Source of the DNA: CAYVQF01 sp964454015 | Lineage (GTDB): Bacteria > Myxococcota_A > Bradymonadia > UBA4248 | Direction of reading: 5' to 3' | Assembly: GCA_964454015.1 (NCBI GenBank) | Contig: CAYVQF010000033.1 | Coordinates: 1-60,545 of the forward strand | Length of the DNA: 60,545 bases | Shown: positions 1 to 9,309 of the stretch, in pieces | Layout: each line of letters begins with the position of its first letter | Position numbering within the stretch: position 1 is the first letter of the stretch | Translations under genes and position numbers: made by a program | The notes under the pieces: generated by a model | Told to the model about the DNA's origin: nothing | Database searches by the model: none | The model's input: only the letters and a program-made list of their open reading frames with translations

Positions 1-297
1 CGAAGCGAAAGTGTCCGGTCGTGTGCAATGTAAGATGATTGACAAGCGCACATAGACATCTTCGTTACTCGCGAAGTCCCGAATCCTCGCCATGGCCCGG
101 TCCAGCAAGTCCCGAGTGGTGACCAGCGTCATGCCGGACTGACTGTTGCCCATCCTTCTCTTGGCCCCGTCCTTCAGATAGGCCTCGTAACAGGTGACCG
201 AATCGGCAGACAGGATCAACGCTTCTTCGAGCAGGGCCCAAGCGATGTCTCGCAGTTGCGCATCGCCACGTAAAAAGATCAAGACCGTCTCGTTCAT
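1..297 (-). CDS. Unidentified protein, 3' end beyond the window
   Basis: This leftward frame is open from about position 618 to the window edge and is cut by the edge. ATG 297 is chosen because a GAGG lies 8 bases upstream; a GTG at 351 would extend it. About 99 residues are visible, beginning MNETVLIFLRGDAQLRDIAW, with a helical, mixed-charge composition and no signal peptide or recognisable motif. It lies downstream of the cas effector genes in the same direction, where adaptation genes (cas4-cas1, cas2) often sit, but nothing here looks like Cas1, Cas2 or Cas4. Function unknown. Confidence 0.5.
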   Translation of the reverse strand, partial: MNETVLIFLRGDAQLRDIAWALLEEALILSADSVTCYEAYLKDGAKRRMGNSQSGMTLVTTRDLLDRAMARIRDFASNEDVYVRLSIILHCTRPDTFAS

Positions 298-668
298 CGC
301 CCAAACCTCACGCGTCCCTTCCAATTCCAGCAAGGCGCTGGCTCTTTCCTCCACCCGATCCTGCGTCTGGGTAGAACGCCCGACATCTAGTGACCGCTCC
401 AGACCAACGTGGGTGGCAACATAGCAGCGCTCATCTGGCTGGGATAGCGTCCCCGTGGCTGATCGCGTAAACGATGGCCATCCCCGCTGGTGGCCACGCC
501 CTTGCTCGCGGCCCAATGGTCCCGGTAAACGCAGCGAAACTAGCCAGCAGGGCGTCGCTTCCCCTGCGGTTCGTAACGGAGCCCGCGGGATGTCCGGCGT
601 CTCGCCGTCACAGGTGACTCAGCAACTGCGCTCTGTCATGAGGCATCTGGGCCAATCAACGACCAGAC

Positions 669-713
669 GATTCTGGACCGGCTCAGGGCGGGGCGCAGCA
701 TGTGAAAGGCGGT
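669..713 (-). pseudogene. Remnant of an internal segment of a PHA synthase gene
   Basis: About 45 bases match, with few differences, the part of the intact phaC at roughly 8630-8675; the best-conserved core is the GGGGCGCAGCATGTG stretch. Read leftward it gives AFHMLRPALSRSRIV, against AFHMLRPTLTLTKMI in PhaC. No open frame continues on either side. It begins only about 16 bases beyond the stop of the cas8-like gene. The stretch 352-729 holds no other gene I can support. Confidence 0.6.
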
Positions 714-729
714 TTCTTTCCGACGCCGA

Positions 730-1728
730 TCACAGCAAACAGGTTGGAGAGAACATCCCAGTGTATCCATCTGCAGCAAGTCCAAGTCTGGATTCAAAGA
801 CTGCAATAATGCCAAGACGGGCCCGTTTGGCATGCGATAGGACCTTCAATTGCGCGTGACTCAACAACGAGCTGACCACTGGAACGGGTAGCGAATCAGA
901 CCACGTGGGCCACACAAACATAGCACTACGCCGTTGACCGATGCAGGCAGTGGTCTTTATCTGGTTACCTCGCCCAAAGACTGGCAACAAGCCAAGCCCC
1001 CAGAAAGCTAACCATTCAACTGATCCTCTGGATGGCAGTTTGGCAGCACCAACAACTGCGGCAGGAGTTGTTGCAGACAGCTCCCAGTGTAGTGTGACTT
1101 GTGTCTTGTCGGGCATTGCGACCGACAGGAGCAGTTCCGAGCGAAGGCGCTCCTCCGTGATGAGATCGCCAAGCTTAATAATCTGATCCAGGAACTGTTC
1201 GTTGCGGCACGTGAAGTCGAAAGCTGTCTGTCGGACTGCTGATTCCAGCGAACTCTTCGAATCGAATCCGATTCCGGCTGACTTAAGGTGATCTGGCGTT
1301 GAAGGGGCCTGAACTTTGTCTACCACAGTCTCACAACAGAGCGCTGAGGCATGTCGGACAGGCCAAAGGTCATCCTGATTTGAATGTGCCACAAGCCACT
1401 CTCTGAATACGGCGAGAGGTGGTCTTAGACCACGAAACCGCTTTGGTCCATTCTTCTCCATCTTGACATACGTGAGACCCCCAAGCTCATCTCTGAACCG
1501 GTTTCTTGCTGCTGATGCTGCAACAAACACATCAGAAAACCCACCCAAAGAATGCAACACAGGTCGGAAGCCCTCTGCTTCTGATGTCCATGCGAGGGTT
1601 GGACGTATGTCTAGGCGCGAAAAACGAGTTAGGAGAACAAGGACACCTAACGCCGCGAGGAAGTCGACGGGAATGGACCCATTTAATCCATGAAGAACAA
1701 TGGATTGTGAATCTGCTGCTTTCTTCAT
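730..1728 (-). CDS. Type I-G Cas8-like large subunit (Cas3-extension family type)
   Basis: Predicted large-subunit component of a type I-G (I-U) Cascade-like crRNA complex. At 332 residues it starts with LHGLNGSIPVDFLAALGVL. An N-terminal 'GL.GS.P..FLAALG' signature is usual for Cas8/Csx17-type proteins of I-U loci. The start overlaps the cas3 stop (ATGA), and GAGGA lies 6-7 bases upstream inside cas3. It is the last of four coupled cas genes. The C-terminus stops close to the PHA synthase remnant, so slight truncation cannot be excluded. The assignment rests on the N-terminal motif and the operon position; the rest of the protein is not diagnostic by eye. Confidence 0.65.
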   Translation of the reverse strand: MKKAADSQSIVLHGLNGSIPVDFLAALGVLVLLTRFSRLDIRPTLAWTSEAEGFRPVLHSLGGFSDVFVAASAARNRFRDELGGLTYVKMEKNGPKRFRGLRPPLAVFREWLVAHSNQDDLWPVRHASALCCETVVDKVQAPSTPDHLKSAGIGFDSKSSLESAVRQTAFDFTCRNEQFLDQIIKLGDLITEERLRSELLLSVAMPDKTQVTLHWELSATTPAAVVGAAKLPSRGSVEWLAFWGLGLLPVFGRGNQIKTTACIGQRRSAMFVWPTWSDSLPVPVVSSLLSHAQLKVLSHAKRARLGIIAVFESRLGLAADGYTGMFSPTCLL

Positions 1729-4589
1729 CCCCGTTCCTCCTCTTCGCTGGCGCGGTGATCAGCCAAGCGCAAGATGGTTTCGATCCATGCCAGCCCCCAC
1801 CAGCCATAGCGCTCGTTCAAGTTCCAGAAGCGCTCGGCCACGCCCGAGCCCAGTCGCTCTAGGCCATGCTCAGTGTTCGCGCTCAGTCTCCGGCCACGCT
1901 GTTCCAACTCGACATCCACCGGCGCATCGTCGATGGCGACCGGTGCAAAAGGCCGACATCGACCGTGGTGCGACGTAATCAAGTGCAACACCAACTCGGG
2001 ATCGTGCGCAATATCGAGCAACGCTGGCGCGCTCTGAACCAACGCCACTGACAACAACTCGTGGCGATACCCCAGCGGGTATTTCGACCGTAGCCGAGCG
2101 AGCTCGCGCGATACCCCGTCACGGCTACTCTGTGCCGATTTGGCAATGGGCTCGATGATCCCTGCCAGACGTACCTCGTTTCCCCCCAGCAACATCAACT
2201 GGAATCGCGGGTCTGCTTTGCCAAGGTCGTGAAGCTCAGCGGCCAGACACAGGTCATCACTGAGATCTGCAGGGAGTCCCAAAGCCTTCGCGAAAGACTG
2301 CACGGTCTTCCGCACATCCGCCGTATGATCCTTCAGGCTCACCTCCCGCTCAATGAACGATTGTCCATCGCTCCCACTCACGAAGTCGACGGCGTGCCCC
2401 GCCAATCGCTTTCGCCCGACCAACGTGAAGCTGCCATCAGGCAACTCGATTCGGCGGTGTCCCTTGCGCAGCTGGGCAAGCATCTCATCGAACGGCTGAG
2501 CCGGCTGAGAGGCCGCCAAGTGGGTGAGGAAGGCAGCGATGTCCGCGTCGAGATTGGGCTCCTCTAATTCATCGAAGTTCGCCGTGGGTGGGAGCGCGAG
2601 CCCCGTCAGGCCGAGCGCAGACGCCAGGACGTCCAAACGCAGGCGCAAACTAGCCTTTCCACGTAAGCGCCACTGCACCAAGTCGCCATAATCTCGGACC
2701 GCTTCGAGTGCATCCGGATCCCAGTTGAAGGTGCCCACACCACCGTATTCAGATGGAGCGACCAACGTCATTCCTGGTATGATATCGGCGGCCTTCAACC
2801 AGCGAGCATGTTCACCATCCCAGTGCAGGATCGGACGCTGCACCGCGCTCTCCCCTCGCTCGATGGGTGCGTCCTCTATCATAGGCACATCGCTCAGCTC
2901 GGGTGTCGCTGTCTTCTTCAGCCAGGCTCGCACGGCAGAGATGGGAACTGAAAGCGCTTCGAGCGATCCAGGCGGACACGCAGACAGCAGCGCCGAACAG
3001 TAGCTCTCCGCATCCTCGCGCTCGGCATCCTTGGGATGGATGTCTGCGCGCCACACGAGTTGCACATCATCAACGCGACGCTGCGGCCCGTGCAACCACA
3101 GTTCTGGGTCCGGACATGGTGATGGTTGAGGCTGCGTCTGGCACCACGCATCGAGCTGCGCAGGAACGAGAATGGGCGCGTCCTCACTGGGGGCGAGCAG
3201 CGTTGGCTCGATATCTTCGGGCGGCCGTGGCAACGCGTCGTTGCCGAAGTCCACCGCCTCCAGTCCGGTCAACCACTGCCAACATGCCGGAAGTGAAGCG
3301 CCGTATACAGGATCCGAATCCTTGTCCACAAAATCCGTGCGCATCAAGATCACGCCACGGAAGACCTCGGCGCCTGGCGTTGGCAATTGGCCTAGTCGAT
3401 CCACTCGCCCAAAGCGCTGGCGCAATGCGTCGAGGCTGGCACACTCACTCACCAAACCGTCGAAGTCGAAATCGGCACCTGCCTCAATACACTGCGTCGC
3501 AACGACAATCAACGACTGGTCGGCTGCGCTACGGCTGCGCCCACTACAGATACGCGCGCTCAACTGTTCCCCCATCACTCGGTCGCGGTCGAGTGGCCGC
3601 ATTCGGCCGGTGAGCAGGATTGTATCGATCTTGGCTTCCTTGGCGAGCGCTGCGTGTGCACGCCGGGCCGTGTCGACGCGATTGACCACCACCGCTACCG
3701 TCTTCGCTCCCCCCTCGAGCAGTTTCTTCGCCTCAGCGACTGCCGTCTCGGCGATTCGCTCCTTTCGCTGGTCCTCGCTACCCTTGACTTGCACCTCCTC
3801 GAGTCTGACAGGTTTGCGCGCAGCCAGACGCATGGCCAGTGCCGGGTGTGTACGGTCGGGAACGGGTCCCTGGTCGAGTCCAAAGACCCAGTCACTTGCT
3901 GCGACTGCGCCTGCGGTGGCAGACATCCTCACCACTCCCCACCTGTTGGGCAGGGAACGCTCGCGAAACACCCGCCAGCGCTCGCTTATTGCTCGAAGCG
4001 TTTGCGCAAAAGGCACGGCTAGGTGAACCTCATCGAGCAAAATCAGTGCATCCTCGCCCATCAGCCCTGCGTGTACCGGCTGCATGCCGTGTGAGACGCC
4101 ATAGCCACGGAAGAGCAAACGCGATCCCACCTGGTCGACTGTCGAAACTGCCAACACCGGCTGGTCCGGGCGTTTGCTCCAGGCATCGTCCCGCGGCATG
4201 CCGCCGCGAAGAACAGCGACCGCAAAGGGGGCTTGATGAAGCTCCCCGCCCCACATGGACCTCAAGCGCTGAGCAAAATCGAAGAGCACACCTTCGCGGG
4301 CATCGCACAGTCGGGCGAGGACCTTCTTCGCATGGAGCGCCCCCTGGTCGACGACCACACGGCGATCGATGACGAGCAAGACCCGCCGCGGGAAGGTCTC
4401 TGGCTGCACGGCCATCGCGAACAGTGCAATGTCCAGCGCGCTCGTCTTTCCTGCCCCTGTCGGCAGATCCAACAGGTCGGGCCAGCGGCCTCGCTCAATG
4501 ATGGCTTGCGCCAAGGCAATCTGCCAAGGGAACGCAGGGCGCCCATGAAGCGCCTCATAAAACGACTCGAAATCATGTGCGTTCAGCAT
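1725..4589 (-). CDS. cas3: Type I-G CRISPR helicase-nuclease Cas3
   Basis: Target-degrading helicase-nuclease of the interference complex, 954 residues. Walker A is LPTGAGKT (K48), the DExH box is LLDEVH (D186-H189), and a late SF2 motif QRFGRVDRLG is present. The HD nuclease lies at the C-terminus, with ELHDLGKADPRF around H787-D788. Helicase-then-HD is the order of the I-G (GSU0051-type) Cas3, the reverse of most Cas3 proteins. ATG 4589 has GGAGG 6 bases upstream and overlaps csb2 by 17 bases, so translation is probably coupled. All motifs appear intact. Confidence 0.9.
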   Translation of the reverse strand: MLNAHDFESFYEALHGRPAFPWQIALAQAIIERGRWPDLLDLPTGAGKTSALDIALFAMAVQPETFPRRVLLVIDRRVVVDQGALHAKKVLARLCDAREGVLFDFAQRLRSMWGGELHQAPFAVAVLRGGMPRDDAWSKRPDQPVLAVSTVDQVGSRLLFRGYGVSHGMQPVHAGLMGEDALILLDEVHLAVPFAQTLRAISERWRVFRERSLPNRWGVVRMSATAGAVAASDWVFGLDQGPVPDRTHPALAMRLAARKPVRLEEVQVKGSEDQRKERIAETAVAEAKKLLEGGAKTVAVVVNRVDTARRAHAALAKEAKIDTILLTGRMRPLDRDRVMGEQLSARICSGRSRSAADQSLIVVATQCIEAGADFDFDGLVSECASLDALRQRFGRVDRLGQLPTPGAEVFRGVILMRTDFVDKDSDPVYGASLPACWQWLTGLEAVDFGNDALPRPPEDIEPTLLAPSEDAPILVPAQLDAWCQTQPQPSPCPDPELWLHGPQRRVDDVQLVWRADIHPKDAEREDAESYCSALLSACPPGSLEALSVPISAVRAWLKKTATPELSDVPMIEDAPIERGESAVQRPILHWDGEHARWLKAADIIPGMTLVAPSEYGGVGTFNWDPDALEAVRDYGDLVQWRLRGKASLRLRLDVLASALGLTGLALPPTANFDELEEPNLDADIAAFLTHLAASQPAQPFDEMLAQLRKGHRRIELPDGSFTLVGRKRLAGHAVDFVSGSDGQSFIEREVSLKDHTADVRKTVQSFAKALGLPADLSDDLCLAAELHDLGKADPRFQLMLLGGNEVRLAGIIEPIAKSAQSSRDGVSRELARLRSKYPLGYRHELLSVALVQSAPALLDIAHDPELVLHLITSHHGRCRPFAPVAIDDAPVDVELEQRGRRLSANTEHGLERLGSGVAERFWNLNERYGWWGLAWIETILRLADHRASEEEERG

Positions 4590-6312
4590 CGCCTACCTCC
4601 CCGCGCTTGCTCTGAGCCGGCAAGCTCGCTTGGCCGCGATCGTTGGGCCGAAACAAGCCCAAGCCGACGTAACGACCAGCCCCCAGGCAAATGGGACCAG
4701 CAACCGCCTCGGCGAAGAGCAGTTCCGCATGGACCTTGACCCGCCTCGTCTTCTGCGGGTCTGGCGGAAATGGTGGAAATAATTTGGCTTTGTCGGCCCC
4801 CATCAGCGGCGCGGCCGGCAGCACCTGGATGGCAATGGGGGCGGGAAGACCTTGCTGCTCGCATGAACGAGCGATGATTTCGGCGGCGTTCTGGTAGGCC
4901 CGCTGACTCTCCTCAGGCGTTCTCGAGAGGAGCTGCCCTGGATTGCGATCCAACGCCACCGGGGTCGCAGACAACCAGCTTCGCGCAGGCGAGCACCAGG
5001 TGTCGGCGTTCGCGCTCAGCAGTCGGGGAGGACCCCAGACCTGTCGTTGGAGAGTGAGCGTGGCTCCTGTGACACCCAACTCCAAGTGAGGAGCCTCCTC
5101 GTCTGCTTGACGCTGGCTGCGTTCCCAACAATCAATGGCGGCCAACACACCGCGCCGCTCCTCCGCCGTGCAGACGCGCGGCAAGACCAGCGCCAACGCC
5201 ACAATCGAGCCATCCGCATGCCGATGACCAACGAATGGCAGCGGCAAAAAGGCCACGTGCGGACGCAGAAGAGGACGACCATCGACATCCAAGCCGCTCA
5301 GCAGCGCTCGCGACTGCTCGTCATCGGTGTGTGCGAGCAGGCGCTCACGCAACGCACGGGCGAGCTCGACGGCACGGGTGCTCGGCAAACGAGGCCCCGA
5401 TTGGCGGTTGAAGACGATCCACCGATCACTGAGAGTCGAACGCTCGATCTGCACTACTGCCGCCGCCTTCCCTCGCCGGTAGCGAACAAAGCGGCAGGGC
5501 AAAACACGCGGCTCCGTTTCCTGATGTCGCTCCCATTCTTCAATCAATCGCGCGACCTGCTCTGTTCCAGGTACCCTCAAGATGGTGTCACCCGCGGGAT
5601 CCGGCGTCCAGTTCGTCGCCAGCGGCTCTTCGACCAGACGACAAGCAACCAGGCTGGACGAGTGCCCAAGCCGAACCACTCGCCGCAGCAGCGTATCGAG
5701 CACCTCTCGCTGTGCAGGATCGGGCTCGCAGTCCCAGACCATGTGCACCACCGGCTCGACAGGGCTCACCGATGGAAACGTCCGAGCCTGCTTCCCTCGC
5801 CACTCCGGCAACAGCTCCTTCGCACGACGTATCTCGGCCGGACTGGCCTTCCCCACGTCGGCAAGCCTGCTGTGAAGTTTGAGTTGGGCCGCCGCCAGCT
5901 CCTTCTCGGCTTTCTCGACACCTTTGCCAGCTTTCTTGGCTGCCTTGGCGTCGCCTTTGGATACGGCCGTCTGCAACTCGACCTGAGCTGACTGAAGCGC
6001 TTGGGTGCTTCGTTCAACGAGTTCGAGCGATTTGTCGGTGTCGATGATGCTGCTGTCATTGACCGGCACGAAGTGCGGCAGCACCTGACGCTCGATGGCC
6101 TCAGATGCCTGGATGGCCGGCGGCCCTTGCACCGCCAACCAATCGAGAGCAGCGCGCTCTTCGGGGCAGAGTTGCTCAGCCTCGGCCCAGCAAGCGACGA
6201 GCGCCGAGAACAAACGCGCAGGGTGAGGAGGCCACTCGGCCTTGCCCCTATCGTTGTATTCGGTCGCGACGCAGCGACCGCTCAAATAGTCGATGCGTAT
6301 GGTGAGCATCAT
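4573..6312 (-). CDS. csb2: Type I-G CRISPR protein Csb2 (Cas5-Cas6 fusion)
   Basis: In type I-G systems Csb2 (GSU0054 family) serves as both the Cas5 backbone subunit and the Cas6 pre-crRNA nuclease. This protein has 579 residues, begins MMLTIRIDYLSGRCVATEYN, and carries a long charged alpha-helical stretch around residues 85-160. The length, the N-terminus and the position between csb1 and cas3 support the call. Either of two adjacent ATGs (6312, 6309) could be used after GGAGG; the first overlaps the csb1 stop as ATGA. Catalytic residues of the Cas6 part were not identified by eye. Confidence 0.8.
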   Translation of the reverse strand: MMLTIRIDYLSGRCVATEYNDRGKAEWPPHPARLFSALVACWAEAEQLCPEERAALDWLAVQGPPAIQASEAIERQVLPHFVPVNDSSIIDTDKSLELVERSTQALQSAQVELQTAVSKGDAKAAKKAGKGVEKAEKELAAAQLKLHSRLADVGKASPAEIRRAKELLPEWRGKQARTFPSVSPVEPVVHMVWDCEPDPAQREVLDTLLRRVVRLGHSSSLVACRLVEEPLATNWTPDPAGDTILRVPGTEQVARLIEEWERHQETEPRVLPCRFVRYRRGKAAAVVQIERSTLSDRWIVFNRQSGPRLPSTRAVELARALRERLLAHTDDEQSRALLSGLDVDGRPLLRPHVAFLPLPFVGHRHADGSIVALALVLPRVCTAEERRGVLAAIDCWERSQRQADEEAPHLELGVTGATLTLQRQVWGPPRLLSANADTWCSPARSWLSATPVALDRNPGQLLSRTPEESQRAYQNAAEIIARSCEQQGLPAPIAIQVLPAAPLMGADKAKLFPPFPPDPQKTRRVKVHAELLFAEAVAGPICLGAGRYVGLGLFRPNDRGQASLPAQSKRGEVGDAERT

Positions 6313-7598
6313 GCCCCTCCGTCTTCGGTTCCTTCACCCTTGGCTGCTAGCTCGCGGCTCTTGCGGATCAAAGCAGCCAGTTTGGGAGCGGGCTCGAGAC
6401 GTAGGGGCTCTCGTTGCCACGCGAATCCATGCTGTGCTGCCATCGTCTGTGCCTGGCGCAGCAGCGTAGCGGCCTGAGCGGTGTCCAGCCCAAAACGCTG
6501 GCAAGTGCCACCATCTGCTGGCAACACTTCGAGGCAGAATGGCTCCTGTGGCCAGAGCAGGGATCGCGAGCGCAGATCGTAGCCCTGCTGCCGCTGATAC
6601 ACCACTGCAGCCAAGGCCAATGCGGCAAGACACAGGCGGACGCTCTCCTCGGCAGCAGCCCGACGCTCGGGTTCCACCACGTTGCCATCGAAATCATAAG
6701 GGAAGCGGAGCTTGCGCAGCGCCGGCAGAGAGAGCACCGTGGTCTGTAGCGCGTACTGCAAAGTCACTCCGCCGGACGTGGTCTCGATACTCGGCGCCAC
6801 GTTGCTGTGGTTGATCGCCGATGGCTTGCCCTTCCCTTCGCCACCACTGCGAGTAAACGGGATCGTCTTCCCGCTTTTTTGGGCTGCTTCGGACGCTTCG
6901 ATGGTCCACTCGGACTCGTCGTCCTTGCGGTGATAAACGGGGACACTCGACAGAATACTTAGTGGATCGAGACGGCTGGCCGTCTTCACCCCTGCCTCTG
7001 CGCCGAAACCGACGATCTCAGAGACCAACGCACGTTGGAACTTTGCCCCCAAACCGCCCTTGGGACCCGTCGAATCCCACACCCCCAAAATCAACGCGCT
7101 TGGGCAGTACTGAAAGAGTGGTGTGGCGTTGCGCACAGTCGCGTCGGTATAGCGTTTGCCTGCCTCTGTGGCTCGAAACGGCAGCTTACTATGCACCTCG
7201 ATGCTGTCGCGCAAGATTGCATCGGCAATTCGGTGTGGGGTCTGCAGCGTGCTGATCCGGTCGAGATCCTCCAATCCGGGCTGCGACGAGAAGTCGACGG
7301 CTATCAATGGAAAGTCGAGGTTGCCTGCGTCCCAGGCGGCCTGCAGCGCTTCTTCGATGCGGTTGGCTTGCGAAGCGACTGAGTCCAGCAAGACTGTTTG
7401 TTGCACCTTACCGTCGATCACGCGCTCCTCGAAAGCATACTTCGTTCGTGCGCCTTTATCGACGGCATAGGTCGGAGGAAAGACCTTGTCGCCGGCACCT
7501 CCTGCTGGTTGTAGGCGTGTTCGACTACGAATCGCCACTGCACTGCCCAACACCGCTTTTTGCAGATCTTCGAACGTCATCATGCCAAGCTCGCTCAT
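6309..7598 (-). CDS. csb1: Type I-G CRISPR backbone protein Csb1 (Cas7)
   Basis: Cas7-type RAMP protein (GSU0053 family) that would polymerise along the crRNA, 429 residues. Recognisable family features are RSRTRLQPAGGAGDKVFPPT near the N-terminus, the LLDSVASQANRIEEAL stretch, and a middle region in which the protein describes itself as RIADAILRDS. ATG 7598 is preferred over an upstream ATG at 7628 because GGAGG stands 5 bases before it. It is the first gene of the cas operon, which continues leftward with overlapping genes. By eye its base composition is lower in GC than the chromosomal genes to the right. Confidence 0.85.
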   Translation of the reverse strand: MSELGMMTFEDLQKAVLGSAVAIRSRTRLQPAGGAGDKVFPPTYAVDKGARTKYAFEERVIDGKVQQTVLLDSVASQANRIEEALQAAWDAGNLDFPLIAVDFSSQPGLEDLDRISTLQTPHRIADAILRDSIEVHSKLPFRATEAGKRYTDATVRNATPLFQYCPSALILGVWDSTGPKGGLGAKFQRALVSEIVGFGAEAGVKTASRLDPLSILSSVPVYHRKDDESEWTIEASEAAQKSGKTIPFTRSGGEGKGKPSAINHSNVAPSIETTSGGVTLQYALQTTVLSLPALRKLRFPYDFDGNVVEPERRAAAEESVRLCLAALALAAVVYQRQQGYDLRSRSLLWPQEPFCLEVLPADGGTCQRFGLDTAQAATLLRQAQTMAAQHGFAWQREPLRLEPAPKLAALIRKSRELAAKGEGTEDGGA

Positions 7599-7706
7599 TT
7601 CGCCCTCCATGTATTTCGGAATGCTCATATCGGCCGCTTCATCTGAACTCTAACTACACGGCTACGCCAGGCAACTCCCATCGCATCTCTGCTCAGTCCT
7701 AGCTAT

Positions 7707-7720
7707 CTCAACGCGTTGAG
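7707..7720. promoter_or_regulatory. 14-bp perfect palindrome upstream of the cas operon
   Basis: CTCAACGCGTTGAG is a perfect dyad about 110 bases upstream of the csb1 start, in the roughly 410-base gap between csb1 and the phaC remnant. It could be the operator of a repressor of the cas operon. No convincing -10/-35 pair for csb1 could be placed around it, and the rest of the gap (7599-8011) shows no gene, CRISPR repeat or terminator. Confidence 0.35.
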
Positions 7721-8011
7721 TTGACAGTAGTGAAGTTCAAAACGCCCAGTGCCGCGTGGGAACAAAAGGTCCTTTTCAGGCAAAGAGAAAGCTACAGTAT
7801 CATCTGGGGTTGAGTTGAGGAAGGCTGTCACCACAGGTTACTTGTGAGCGACGGATGCCAGATTGGATGGAGCTTTGAGCCCAAGCAGGTGTGGCAAAGC
7901 GGCAGTCTGTGGCACAACCCAATCTATACTGGGAAAGGTGCCCGCGCTCGTCGAAGCAACGCCGGGTCTCCCAGTAGCGAAGACTCGGGTTGAGCGACGC
8001 TCTCAATCCTA

Positions 8012-8165
8012 CGCGGCCCAGCACTGAGCTAGGCCTGGCCGCAGCTCACGCTTGGCCTTTCGCAGAACAACGGCGACCACATTTCCCTCTGGCAGATCCC
8101 ACGGGTTCTTGTCCGCCGAGGGTGTCTGGGTGAATAGAGGCAGCAAGCTCTCTTGCAGGACGAGG
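8012..8165 (-). pseudogene. Decayed 3' end of a second PHA synthase gene
   Basis: Read leftward, this stretch encodes a diverged copy of the PhaC C-terminus. It gives LQESLLPLFTQTPSADKNPW against VPQESSLPLVAKASSADKAQ, then DLPEGNVVAVVLRKAKREL against DLPGGHVGAVIGRKAAKEL. The catalytic His is replaced by Asn in the copy. The reading frame upstream has no PhaC similarity and no start, so only the last 50 or so codons survive. It lies just downstream of the intact phaC. Confidence 0.75.
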
Positions 8166-8232
8166 AGCCGGACTCGGCCAAGCGCCGAGGGCGGCGTGGC
8201 CCTGAAACCCCTCGCGCCCCGCCGCGCTGGGG

Positions 8233-9267
8233 TCAATCCCGCTCAGCCCACCACTGGGACAGGCCCGGCCAGAGCTCTTTGGCGGCCTTGCGCCCAATGA
8301 CGGCGCCGACGTGGCCGCCGGGGAGATCCCACTGGGCTTTGTCCGCTGAAGACGCCTTGGCCACCAGAGGCAGGGAGCTTTCTTGGGGCACGATGTTGTC
8401 GTGCTTGAAAGTGACGCTGAGCAAGGGGCAGGTGATCTGCTCCAGTCGCGCCGGGCGTCCCATGAGGGTCAGCCTGCCCTCGGCGAAGTCGTTGTTCTGG
8501 TACAGCTTCTGGATGTAATCCCGGAAGCAGTTGCCCGGGAAGGAGACATTGTCGTTGCCCCAGGTCTCGATGGCCCGGAAGCCTTCGAGGAAAGTGTCAT
8601 CCTCGGCCTTGTCCAAAACGCCGATCATTTTGGTCAGGGTCAGGGTGGGGCGCAGCATGTGGAAGGCGGCCTGCATCCACTGCCAGGGCATGTTGCCCTT
8701 GGCGTCGATGATGGCGTCGAGGTCTAGGGTCGGGATGCGCATCCACTGGGAGAGCATCCCCGGGTCGTCAAAGGCCACGGGCGGCGCCAAGGCGACCATC
8801 GAGGCCAGGCGGCTGTCGTCGAGGGCGGCGTAAATGGAGGTGAAGGTGGCCCCCAGGCAATAACCCATGAGGTGCACCTTGCCCGCGGCGCTGAAGGCCG
8901 CGCACTTGCGAATGGCCCGCCCCATATAGGTCGCGACGACGCGCTCGAAGCTCAGGTAGCGGTCCTCTGGCCCTGGGGTGCCCCAGTCGATGATGAAGAC
9001 GTCGTGGCCACGGGCCAAGAGAAACTCGACGAAGCTCTTGCCGGGCATGAGGTCGAGGACGTAGTGGCGGTTGATGAGCGAGGGCACCATGAGGATGGGC
9101 GTCTGGTAGGCTGGGCCCTGCGGGCGCGCCGCGTAGCGCAGCAAGCGCCACTTGTTCTCTGTGTGGATCACCTGCACTGGGGTGGCGCCGACAGTGGGGC
9201 GCGCCCGCCAGGGGAGGGTGACGAGGTTCTGAATTTTTTTGACGGGGAGGGTCGTGACCGAGCTCAT
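8233..9267 (-). CDS. phaC: Class III poly(3-hydroxyalkanoate) synthase PhaC
   Basis: Polymerises (R)-3-hydroxyacyl-CoA into PHA at the granule surface. The protein has 344 residues with the synthase lipase-like box GYCLG (nucleophile C137), Asp in TFKHDNIVP (D290) and His in LPGGHVGAV (H319). The C-D and D-H spacings (153 and 29) equal those of the Allochromatium class III enzyme (C149/D302/H331), and the length fits class III rather than class I. ATG 9267 is preferred to an upstream TTG because GGAG lies 9 bases before it. It is the last gene of the leftward PHA operon. Class III enzymes normally need PhaE; only the short gene upstream could supply that role. Confidence 0.93.
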   Translation of the reverse strand: MSSVTTLPVKKIQNLVTLPWRARPTVGATPVQVIHTENKWRLLRYAARPQGPAYQTPILMVPSLINRHYVLDLMPGKSFVEFLLARGHDVFIIDWGTPGPEDRYLSFERVVATYMGRAIRKCAAFSAAGKVHLMGYCLGATFTSIYAALDDSRLASMVALAPPVAFDDPGMLSQWMRIPTLDLDAIIDAKGNMPWQWMQAAFHMLRPTLTLTKMIGVLDKAEDDTFLEGFRAIETWGNDNVSFPGNCFRDYIQKLYQNNDFAEGRLTLMGRPARLEQITCPLLSVTFKHDNIVPQESSLPLVAKASSADKAQWDLPGGHVGAVIGRKAAKELWPGLSQWWAERD

Positions 9268-9309
9268 GTTCGAGGTCTCCGTTGCCAACGGGGGGCGGGA
9301 AAGGGCGAG

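Noticed and set aside
7688..7706. Stretch GCTCAGTCCTAG resembling a widely used synthetic promoter
   Set aside because: Only the spacer-like part matches. There is no TTGACx -35 in register on the plus strand, and the orientation is away from csb1.
7628..8011. Possible CRISPR array next to the cas genes
   Set aside because: No direct repeats with regular spacing are present; only one 14-bp palindrome is seen.
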